The notes under the pieces: generated by a model | Database searches by the model: none | Told to the model about the DNA's origin: nothing | What the model saw: only the letters and a program-made list of their open reading frames with translations | Part shown: positions 54,061-61,054 of the stretch, in pieces | Numbering within the stretch: the first letter of the stretch is position 1 | How the letters are laid out: each line of letters opens with the position of its first letter | NCBI GenBank assembly: GCA_021798835.1 | Contig: JAJZBQ010000001.1 | Coordinates: 186,001 to 250,000 of the forward strand | Origin: Pseudomonadota bacterium | GTDB lineage: Bacteria; Pseudomonadota; Gammaproteobacteria; Burkholderiales; Ferrovaceae | Reading direction: 5' to 3' | Length of the DNA stretch: 64,000 nucleotides | Program-made: the position numbers and the translations under genes

Positions 54061-54834
54061 TTGGAACGTCGTTCTCGTCGTGCGGAACGCGATCATAGTG
54101 AGCATCGTTGGCTGGTGTCTTACTCGGACTTCATCACGCTACTCTTTGCGTTTTTTGTGGTGATGTACGGGATCTCGGCAGTCAATGATACCAAGTACAA
54201 GCGTTTTCACAGTGCCATTAATTCCGCATTCAAAGGAAATAATGATGGAACTCCAGGTGTGTTGCAGATTGAACAGGATCAAGTAATAAAATCCCTGATT
54301 GATCAACGTAATGCGCGTTGGATAGAGGAGCAGCGCCAACAGCAGGAAGCGGTACAGTCGATGGTGGGGCAATTGAGTCATGTGCTGATGCCGCTGGTCC
54401 AAAAAGGGTTGGTCCGAGTATGGCGTAGTGCTCGTGGTGTGGTCATTGACCTGAACGCCAAGGTTTTGTTTCCGGAGGGAGAGGCGGAACTTCAGTCCAA
54501 TGCACATCAGCCGCTGGATGAGGTGGCTGCGGTATTGCGCAGTAGCACGTTGGCGGTGGAGGTCATGGGATATACCGATAACATTCCGATCAGCACCCCT
54601 CGTTACCCATCCAATTGGGAACTTTCTACAGCCAGAGCCAGTAGGGTGGCACGCTTGTTTGTCGAGGATGGCGTATCCGGCTCACGACTCACGGCGGCTG
54701 GAGTGGCGGACAATGATCCTCTGGTTCCCAACGATTCTCCGGAGAACCGAGCGCGCAACCGACGTGTGACGATCACGATAGTGACTCCGTCCTTGATCGC
54801 AAAGCCGGAAAGCCGACAATTTTGGGATCACTAA
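54061..54834 (+). CDS. motD: Second stator subunit MotD (MotB family)
   Basis: A 257-residue MotB-family protein: one TM helix with the proton-site Asp in WLVSYSDFITLLFAFFVV and an OmpA-like domain (about 125-245; VMGYTDNIPI, NWELSTARASRV, NRARNRRVTITIV). Start uncertain: TTG 54061 matches the short N-terminus of MotD proteins and directly follows the motC stop; longer GTG or TTG starts (54010, 54025) overlap motC. The 3' end overlaps flgN by 4 bp. Confidence 0.9.
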   Translation: MERRSRRAERDHSEHRWLVSYSDFITLLFAFFVVMYGISAVNDTKYKRFHSAINSAFKGNNDGTPGVLQIEQDQVIKSLIDQRNARWIEEQRQQQEAVQSMVGQLSHVLMPLVQKGLVRVWRSARGVVIDLNAKVLFPEGEAELQSNAHQPLDEVAAVLRSSTLAVEVMGYTDNIPISTPRYPSNWELSTARASRVARLFVEDGVSGSRLTAAGVADNDPLVPNDSPENRARNRRVTITIVTPSLIAKPESRQFWDH

Positions 54835-55253
54835 CCTTGTGCCAGTGGACGCCCCGTCAGGGAGGTGTGGGTGCGACCGTCTGGGCCATAGAGGGTGGCT
54901 TGGTGACTGGCTTGCTGTAGAATATTGAGGGCCTGCTGATTATGGCGTAGCCGGATTTGGATCAGTTCACCATTGGTTTTGTTTATTTGCTCAGCTTCGC
55001 TGGCGCGAGTCTTCAGGTATTCCAGACGTTCGGCTTCCAATGGCGATGGCGGGATCTCCAGCAAGGCATGACGATGAGCACACTGTTGCAGCAGTTGGTT
55101 GGCCAGATGGGTTTTTTCTTCGGCCAGAGCAACAAGTGGGGTGGTCTGGCCAGACATGAGAAAATGCTGTTCGTCGTTGAGTAAATGACAGAACCGCGCC
55201 AGAAGGCTCAATTCCTGCTCGATGGCAATCATGACTGCCGATGGTTGTGACAT
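54831..55253 (-). CDS. flgN: Flagellar chaperone FlgN
   Basis: A 140-residue all-helical protein with FlgN-type pattern: QELSLLARFCHLLNDEQHFL, ALAEEKTHLANQL and the C-terminal helix EQINKTNGELIQIRL. FlgN chaperones the hook-filament junction proteins FlgK and FlgL. Directly follows flgM by 12 bp, the usual flgM-flgN order. Similarity is moderate; order supports it. Confidence 0.88.
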   Translation of the reverse strand: MSQPSAVMIAIEQELSLLARFCHLLNDEQHFLMSGQTTPLVALAEEKTHLANQLLQQCAHRHALLEIPPSPLEAERLEYLKTRASEAEQINKTNGELIQIRLRHNQQALNILQQASHQATLYGPDGRTHTSLTGRPLAQG

Positions 55254-55265
55254 CGTCGTGAGCAG

Positions 55266-55586
55266 TTACTTTTGCGTTTGCACCAGTTGGCGCACGGAGT
55301 GTATCAAACCGCTGGCAACGGCATGGGCGTTGACCTGAAACCGTCCCTCACTGATGGCTTGGCGTACAGCGGCGACTTTATTCATGTCGAGTGCTGGAGC
55401 TGCGGCGATCGCTCCTTGGAGTTGGTTGGCGGCTCCAATATGCACCTGAGTGCCACTGGTGGCACCGTTTCCAAGGGGAGATCCGCCCTTGGGTGCGCGC
55501 GAAGTGGTGGGCTGACTGGACGAAGAATGCCCACCGCTTTGAATGGGGGTTGCGGCAGTAGACTTTGCAGATTTATCGATTTTCAC
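55266..55586 (-). CDS. flgM: Anti-sigma-28 factor FlgM
   Basis: A 106-residue protein with a low-complexity N-terminal half and the FlgM C-terminal part DMNKVAAVRQAISEGRFQVNAHAVASGL, which binds and inhibits FliA until exported through the hook. GTG start with AGGAGG 5 nt upstream. A sigma-28 promoter lies 32 bp upstream, giving the usual FliA-FlgM feedback. Confidence 0.93.
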   Translation of the reverse strand: MKIDKSAKSTAATPIQSGGHSSSSQPTTSRAPKGGSPLGNGATSGTQVHIGAANQLQGAIAAAPALDMNKVAAVRQAISEGRFQVNAHAVASGLIHSVRQLVQTQK

Positions 55587-55617
55587 GGCAGCCTCCTGAA
55601 ATGGGCCTCTTGGGTCT

Positions 55618-55644
55618 TTATCGGCATTATTTTCGGAAACTTGA
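55618..55644 (-). promoter_or_regulatory. Sigma-28 promoter for flgM-flgN
   Basis: Leftward reading: TCAAGTTT (55637-55644, one mismatch), 11-nt spacer, GCCGATAA (55618-55625, perfect). It ends 32 bp before the flgM GTG. Confidence 0.78.
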
Positions 55645-55794
55645 GTGTTTTTTCGAAATTATCTGTCAGGGATTGTAGCGCAAAAAACCCCGAATGTTGG
55701 GATTGATCAGAAAATCTGCTTCATTTCACGTATTTGAGTATAAAACAGGTCAGGCATACTGGTGCCTCCGGTGGTCGAGAACATAGAGAGTAGT

Positions 55795-56556
55795 ATGGGG
55801 GTGACTGCGATATTCAATCAGAAGGGCGGGGTGGGAAAAACCACGACGTGCCTTAATCTGGGCGCCGCCTGGCTTCGTGAGGGCTATCGTCCGTTGCTGG
55901 TGGATATGGATCCACAGGCTCATCTGACATTGAGTAGTGGGGTGATCAGTCGCTCGGGTCTCGCTGCTTTTTTTCAACGCGGAACCCCTTTGCTGGAGTT
56001 AATACAACGTACACGCGGTGGTTGGAACCTGATACCTGCCACTCCAGAGTTGTCCAAGATTGACGCTTTGCAAGGCAGTAATCCCAAAGCGGCTGGTTTG
56101 TTGAGCCGTGGTATGACGGATGAGATTCGCGGGAAGGGGCCGGTATTACTGGATTGTTGCCCAACCCTTGGAGTGTTGACTTTGAATGCCCTACTGGCCG
56201 CCGATGGGGTGTTGATTCCAGTTGCGGCCGATTATTTGTCAATGCAGGGTGTGCAACGTCTTGACACCGCCTTGCATGTGCTTGAACGCCGTTTACATCG
56301 TACCTATCGGCGATGCATCGTGGTGACACGCTTCAATTCACGCCGCCAGTTGGCTTATGAAGTGGATCGTCAGTTGCGTGAACGCTATGGAGAGCAGGTT
56401 TGTCGTACACGCATTGGGGAAAATGCTGCCCTTGCCAGTAGCCCGTCGCAGCAACAGGACATTTTTCAGTATGCGCCTCAGAGTGCGGGGGCATCTGACT
56501 ATGCGGCACTGGCCAGAGAGTTGAAGAGTTCTGGGTTTTTGGAGGTGGATTGCTGA
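55795..56556 (+). CDS. ParA-family ATPase in the flagellar locus
   Basis: A 253-residue ParA/Soj-type ATPase. The deviant Walker A is intact: NQKGGVGKTTTCLNLG near residue 10, with LLVDMDPQAHLT as A' and VLLDCCPTLGVLT as Walker B. Fits proteins that place cell components by dynamic nucleoid or pole binding. There is no parB or parS-like repeat beside it; the downstream gene (1-nt overlap) is a coiled-coil membrane protein, so the pair may act together. Location between flgM and fliC suggests positioning of flagella, motor or chemotaxis arrays, or filling the role of the inactive FlhG. ATG 55795 has only a weak ribosome site (GAGAG). Confidence 0.88.
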   Translation: MGVTAIFNQKGGVGKTTTCLNLGAAWLREGYRPLLVDMDPQAHLTLSSGVISRSGLAAFFQRGTPLLELIQRTRGGWNLIPATPELSKIDALQGSNPKAAGLLSRGMTDEIRGKGPVLLDCCPTLGVLTLNALLAADGVLIPVAADYLSMQGVQRLDTALHVLERRLHRTYRRCIVVTRFNSRRQLAYEVDRQLRERYGEQVCRTRIGENAALASSPSQQQDIFQYAPQSAGASDYAALARELKSSGFLEVDC

Positions 56557-57281
56557 TGGGAGGATCGCGTGCGATGGCTGCATTATATCAACAGTATCTA
56601 TTCGACTCTGAATGTCAGGATGCGGAAGAAGGGTTGGCGAGCATAAGAGATGCCCGGCTGGAGGTGGAGGCCGAGGCGCATGCTCAACTTGAAGAGCAGG
56701 CGCGTTGGCGTCTGGCAGCTCAGGCGCGGGCTGTTCCAGTCGATCAATTGCACCAGTCGCGCCTGGAAGATCTGCAGCGTCTTGAGGAACAGCGTCGTCA
56801 GGCAGAGCGCGAAGCCATTGATGCGATTGAGCAGCGTATGGAAGTGGCGTTGCGTGCCATTGAAGCGGACAATGACCGCATTATCGAAGAAGAACGTGCA
56901 ACAATGCTGGCTACGGAGCGCTTGAGGTTGGCAAAGGAGGCTATGCAACAGGCGCGTGATCGGCAAGAGCTGGAGCAGCGTTTGGCAGAGAAGATTCGCC
57001 AGCGTCAATCTCTGGAGCGTGAAGCAGGCTTGGCTGCCAAAGTGCGTATAGAGGCTGAGCAGGAATTGATGCAATTGGCACAAGAACGCCGTCTCCGTGA
57101 AGAACAATGCAAGCAGACTGCAGATGGTGCCGGTCGTGAGACCCTGGAGTATTTGAGCCTGCTTGATTATGAACGTGCACAGCAGTGTTTGATGCATCGC
57201 AATCGCTGGCTGGTGGGGATGCTCGGTGTGACGTGGGCCGTTGCTGCGGTAGCGTTATGGCGAGTTTATGTTACGTTTTGA
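56556..57281 (+). CDS. Coiled-coil protein with C-terminal membrane anchor, function unknown
   Basis: A 241-residue protein rich in Glu, Gln, Arg and Ala. Nearly all of residues 20-205 should be one long coiled coil (LEEQARWRLAAQARA, EEQRRQAEREAIDAIEQR, ERLRLAKEAMQQARDRQ), followed by one TM helix at about 218-237 (GMLGVTWAVAAVALW). ATG 56556 lies on the ParA stop, with GGAGGTGG 7 nt before it. I recognise no family. Its coupling with the ParA gene suggests a tail-anchored partner or pole tether. Confidence 0.75.
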   Translation: MGGSRAMAALYQQYLFDSECQDAEEGLASIRDARLEVEAEAHAQLEEQARWRLAAQARAVPVDQLHQSRLEDLQRLEEQRRQAEREAIDAIEQRMEVALRAIEADNDRIIEEERATMLATERLRLAKEAMQQARDRQELEQRLAEKIRQRQSLEREAGLAAKVRIEAEQELMQLAQERRLREEQCKQTADGAGRETLEYLSLLDYERAQQCLMHRNRWLVGMLGVTWAVAAVALWRVYVTF

Positions 57282-57343
57282 AAGGGGGGAGCAATCCTTC
57301 TGGTAAATCTTGTATACTCCACCCGTTTTGACTCAAAGACCCT

Positions 57344-59029
57344 ATGACTGACATGCCGCCCGCCTTGAACCCCTCGGAAATTGCCGCCAAGGTCCTCAAA
57401 GCATTGGTGTTGGGGAAAGTTCCACCGACTCCGGCGAACTATGCGCGACTTTATGCCACCCTCAGCGGTGAGGCAATTGTCCCATCTTCCTCTCCAGTGG
57501 GGGAACCGGATGCTGGAAAGCACAGCCCGACCACGGAACGGCCGTCATTGCCCTGGTCAACCTTGATCAGGGAGATCTTGCGTCAGATCGATATTACCCA
57601 CAAAGGGATCACTCTATCCCGGAAAAAAGAAGGGGTGGATACGGTACTGGTACGTTTTGGCAGCGATTCGGTTGTCCTCTACGAAAAACTCCAGAATCTG
57701 ATTCGTTCTTGGGGGGAGACTACCACACAGGATCCCTTGGATGACACTCCGACGATTTCTTCGGGTAGCCCTGCAGACGAATCTGGTTTGCCTGCTGCCG
57801 GGAATGGTCAGGAATCGGTTGAAGCCCTCGTTGACCCGGTGGTCATAGCCCATCTGCGTGACTTGTTGGCGCAGACGCTGGAAAGCAACAAGATTATGCA
57901 GCCGGACATGGGTGGGGAAATTGAACAGTTGGCAAGTCAAATTCGTGCTTCAGAGAATGGCGATCAAATTACCGAAGTGGCCAAGAAATTACGTCATTTC
58001 TGGGTCAAGATGGAATTGCGTGGGGGAGATAAGGTCAAGATTCAGGAAGGACTGTTGAGTCTGTTGCGTTTGCTGGTGGAAAATGTTGGGGAGTTGGTGG
58101 CGGACGACAAGTGGCTGCATGGACAAATTTCCATCTTGCGCGACATTATGGCTCAACCGTTGGATAAGCGAAGCATTGCGGATGCTGAAAAAAGTCTGCG
58201 GGATGCCTTGGTTAAGCAGAGTTCTATCAAGGAAAGTTTAGCGGATGCCAAGGATACCCTGAAAAGCCTGATGACCAGTTTTATCGATCGCATGGGGGTC
58301 ATGACTGAAAGTGCCGGGGAGTATCACAGCAAGATTGAAGGATACAATCAAAAAATCGGACAGGCGGACAATTTGACCGAACTGAATCATATTCTGCAGG
58401 ATTTGATGAGGGATACCCGGGGGATTCAAGCCAGTACGTTACGCTCCCATGAAGAGTTGGTGGCTGCACGTCGTCAAGCCGATGAGGCGGGTGAGCGCAT
58501 CCGGCATCTGGAACAGGAACTGGAGCAGGTGAGTGAGTTGGTGCGTGAGGACCAACTGACGGGGACATTGAATCGCCGGGGCATGGAAGATATGCTGCAG
58601 CGCGAGATTACACGAGCCGACCGTACGCAGAGTCCTCTTTGTCTGGGTTTGCTGGATATTGATAATTTCAAGATGTTCAATGATCTGCTGGGCCATCAAG
58701 CCGGTGATCAGGCTCTGATGCATGTGTCCGAGGTGATCCGGGGGGCCTTACGTCCTACGGATGCGGTGGCGCGTTACGGTGGTGAAGAGTTTTTGGTGGT
58801 ATTGCCGGCGACTGGGATCAATGAAGGGCAAGAGATTCTGCAACGTTTGCAACGTTTGTTGACCAAAAAATTGTTTGTCTACAACGGAGAAGAGATCATC
58901 ATTACCTTTAGTGCCGGGGTAGTGGTGCGTGCTTCGGGAGAAAGTGCCGAGGAAGCCATCTCACGCGCTGACCAGGCAATGTATCGTGCCAAACGGGCTG
59001 GCAAGAATTGCGTTATCAAGGACGAATGA
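57344..59029 (+). CDS. Diguanylate cyclase, DgcP-like, in the flagellar locus
   Basis: A 561-residue soluble cyclase. The N-terminus (PPALNPSEIAAKVLKAL, PPTPANYARLYATLSG) is the helical start common to DgcP-type cyclases of beta- and gammaproteobacteria. A long helical middle (about 175-390) with coiled coil is followed by GGDEF (about 395-555): signature GGEEF at 479-483 and I site RPTD intact, so it should be active and product-inhibited. No EAL domain. Directly upstream of the flagellin gene, so it probably adjusts motility versus attachment. Confidence 0.93.
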   Translation: MTDMPPALNPSEIAAKVLKALVLGKVPPTPANYARLYATLSGEAIVPSSSPVGEPDAGKHSPTTERPSLPWSTLIREILRQIDITHKGITLSRKKEGVDTVLVRFGSDSVVLYEKLQNLIRSWGETTTQDPLDDTPTISSGSPADESGLPAAGNGQESVEALVDPVVIAHLRDLLAQTLESNKIMQPDMGGEIEQLASQIRASENGDQITEVAKKLRHFWVKMELRGGDKVKIQEGLLSLLRLLVENVGELVADDKWLHGQISILRDIMAQPLDKRSIADAEKSLRDALVKQSSIKESLADAKDTLKSLMTSFIDRMGVMTESAGEYHSKIEGYNQKIGQADNLTELNHILQDLMRDTRGIQASTLRSHEELVAARRQADEAGERIRHLEQELEQVSELVREDQLTGTLNRRGMEDMLQREITRADRTQSPLCLGLLDIDNFKMFNDLLGHQAGDQALMHVSEVIRGALRPTDAVARYGGEEFLVVLPATGINEGQEILQRLQRLLTKKLFVYNGEEIIITFSAGVVVRASGESAEEAISRADQAMYRAKRAGKNCVIKDE

Positions 59030-59037
59030 AATTGTCC

Positions 59038-59064
59038 TAAAGTTTCTCCCGGGTTATCCGATAA
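59038..59064 (+). promoter_or_regulatory. Sigma-28 promoter for fliC
   Basis: TAAAGTTT (59038-59045, perfect -35), 11-nt spacer, TCCGATAA (59057-59064, one mismatch to GCCGATAA), 88 bp before the flagellin ATG. Confidence 0.82.
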
Positions 59065-59152
59065 CGGGATCAAAGGGCCAGTCATCCTGACCGGTCTCAC
59101 TCAGAGGCAAGGCGATCAAGGCGCTGCGCCCGGTTAACCCAAGGAGTTCATC

Positions 59153-60604
59153 ATGGCTATCTACCTGAATACCAACATCACTTCGATGATGGCGCAAAAT
59201 AACCTGAACAATTCACAGTCCCAGATGGCCACGGCCATTCAGCAACTGTCTTCTGGTCTGCAGATCAATAGCGCCAAAGACAATGCGGCGGGTTACGCGA
59301 TTGCTACCGTGATGGGGAGCCAGTTGGGTGGGTATGCCCAGGCCACACGCAATGCCAACGATGCCATCTCGCTGTCGCAAACGGCCAGTGGTGCCATGCA
59401 GTCCATCATCAACAACCTGCAGACCATGCGCAGTCTGGCCGTGCAATCCTCCAACGCCACCTACAGCAGCAGTAACCGTGCTTCCATGAATGCTGAGGTT
59501 CAACAGTTGTCGTCAGAAATTCAGCGTGTGGCCATGTCCACCCAGTTCAACGGGGTCAATCTGCTGGACGGGACATTTACGGCGCAGACCTTTCAGATTG
59601 GAGCCAACAATTCAGCCAATGACCAGATTACGCTGTCTGGCATTTCCAGCATGCAAACCACGGCACTGGGTGCCTCGGGAACCGGCTATTCGGCTGCGGT
59701 ATCCAATACTGCGGGTACGCCACTGGCCACGTTGACTGCTGGAGGATTGACGCTCAATGGGTTTCAGGTCGGGGCTTCGGCGGCTGGGGCGGCCGCTGGC
59801 CAGGCCAGCAACAGTGCCTATGCCATCGCCAATGCCATCAATGCTGTTACTAACAGCACAGGGGTGACGGCCACGGCAGCAGCGACCACAGCGTCAGGTG
59901 TGGCTGCCACGGCGTTCGCGGGTGTGGCGGCCAACAGTTTCTCGATTAATGGCATCAATGTGGGTGCCATTGCAGGCGGAACCAACGCAGCGGGTGAAGG
60001 CGCCAATGCGGCGGCGGCCATCAATCTGGTCTCATCACAGACGGGGGTGACGGCTACTGCGAACGCCACCACGGGAGCATTGACCCTGACGGCCGCCGAT
60101 GGGCGAAATATCGCCATAGCGGCAAACACGGGCTATACCACGTTGCCAGCGGATACGGGGCTGACGGCCGGAACTTCCTATGGTCAGATCAACCTCAGTA
60201 GTTCCAGTAGCTCGGGGATTACCATCGGCGGCAATCAGGCGGCAACCGAAGGGTTTACGGCGGGCACGACGGCGGCGACGGTGGGCTCAGGCAATCTGGC
60301 GACTATGAACGTCAGTACCCAGGCCAATGCGCAAGCCGCCATTACGACCATCGATGGGGCGCTGAATACCGTTCTGAATGCGCAGGGATTGCTGGGTGCC
60401 TTGCAGAACCGTTTGACTTCGGTGGTCAGTAATTTGAACACGGCCACCCAGAATCTGACGGCAGCGCAAAGCCAGATTCAAAGTACAGACTTTGCAGCGA
60501 CTACAGCCACGCTGACCCGGACACAGATTCTCCAACAGGCGGGGACGGCGATGTTGGCGCAGGCCAATGCCATGCCCAATGCGGTGTTGACCCTGTTGAA
60601 GTAA
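59153..60604 (+). CDS. fliC: Flagellin
   Basis: A 483-residue flagellin. N-terminal D0-D1 (MAIYLNTNITSMMAQNNL, QLSSGLQINSAKDNAAGYAIA, MRSLAVQSSNATY) and C-terminal D0-D1 (TAAQSQIQSTDFAATTATLTR, NAMPNAVLTLLK) are clear. The middle (about 195-400) is rich in Ala, Gly and Thr and holds two flagellin IN repeats. AAGGAG precedes ATG 59153. First gene of fliC-flaG-fliD-fliS-fliT; sigma-28-dependent. Only one flagellin gene is in the window. Confidence 0.97.
   Translation: MAIYLNTNITSMMAQNNLNNSQSQMATAIQQLSSGLQINSAKDNAAGYAIATVMGSQLGGYAQATRNANDAISLSQTASGAMQSIINNLQTMRSLAVQSSNATYSSSNRASMNAEVQQLSSEIQRVAMSTQFNGVNLLDGTFTAQTFQIGANNSANDQITLSGISSMQTTALGASGTGYSAAVSNTAGTPLATLTAGGLTLNGFQVGASAAGAAAGQASNSAYAIANAINAVTNSTGVTATAAATTASGVAATAFAGVAANSFSINGINVGAIAGGTNAAGEGANAAAAINLVSSQTGVTATANATTGALTLTAADGRNIAIAANTGYTTLPADTGLTAGTSYGQINLSSSSSSGITIGGNQAATEGFTAGTTAATVGSGNLATMNVSTQANAQAAITTIDGALNTVLNAQGLLGALQNRLTSVVSNLNTATQNLTAAQSQIQSTDFAATTATLTRTQILQQAGTAMLAQANAMPNAVLTLLK
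59753..59890 (+). repeat. Flagellin IN repeat 1 in fliC
   Basis: Codes for about 46 residues with NGFQVGAS, AIANAINAV and STGVTATAA. The pattern INGxxVG ... AINxV ... TGVTAT matches the flagellin IN motif; repeats again about 190 bp downstream. Confidence 0.7.
59945..60073 (+). repeat. Flagellin IN repeat 2 in fliC
   Basis: Codes for about 43 residues with INGINVGAI, AAAAINLVS and QTGVTATAN. Same pattern as the first repeat, so the variable domain likely grew by internal duplication. Confidence 0.7.
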
Positions 60605-60626
60605 ACGGGGCAAGCGGTGTAGCATA

Positions 60627-60656
60627 GGCTGAACCGCTCTATCGGGCGGTTCAGCC
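60627..60656 (+). terminator. Hairpin after fliC
   Basis: Perfect 11-bp stem (GGCTGAACCGC / GCGGTTCAGCC) with an 8-nt loop, 22 bp after the fliC stop. No T-tract follows, so it may stabilise abundant flagellin mRNA and lower read-through to flaG rather than fully terminate. Confidence 0.72.
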
Positions 60657-60681
60657 GACTTCGTCGGATGAGGGGGTAACC

Positions 60682-61041
60682 ATGAATATCCAAAATTCAA
60701 TGAGCGTGGGAACATTGCCGCCAGTCTCGGTTTCGGGGACTTCATCGATGCCGGTACCTGGAGCGGGAAATGTGCCCGACAAGTCAAGTGGATCATCGGG
60801 AACCTCTCATTCCGCACAATTACAGCAAGCGGTCAGTACACTCAATCAGTCTGCCTCATTCCTCAACCGTGATTTGACCTTTAGTGTGGACAAGGCGACA
60901 CACGATACCGTGGTCAAAGTAGTGGAAGCGCAGACAGGTCAGGTGATTACACAAATTCCTTCCAAGCAGGCGCTGGCCATAGCCCAGGCGATCAGCGCCA
61001 TGCCTCAAAAGTCAGGGGTTCTGCTGAACCGGAAGGCATGA
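60682..61041 (+). CDS. flaG: FlaG family flagellar protein
   Basis: A 119-residue protein. N-terminal half is low-complexity; the C-terminal FlaG core shows LNRDLTFSVDKATHDTVVKV and ITQIPSKQALAIAQAI. FlaG influences filament length in other bacteria. GAGGGGG precedes ATG 60682. Usual place between fliC and fliD. Confidence 0.9.
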   Translation: MNIQNSMSVGTLPPVSVSGTSSMPVPGAGNVPDKSSGSSGTSHSAQLQQAVSTLNQSASFLNRDLTFSVDKATHDTVVKVVEAQTGQVITQIPSKQALAIAQAISAMPQKSGVLLNRKA

Positions 61042-61054
61042 TCCGGAGATCATC

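Noticed and set aside
55645..55794. Promoter for the ParA gene
   Set aside because: TATAAA near 55740 has no -35 at proper spacing and no sigma-28 site is present, so no promoter is claimed.
59050..59070. Palindrome GTTATC-C-GATAAC as a terminator
   Set aside because: A 1-nt loop cannot form a hairpin; the sequence is better explained as the sigma-28 -10 element of fliC.
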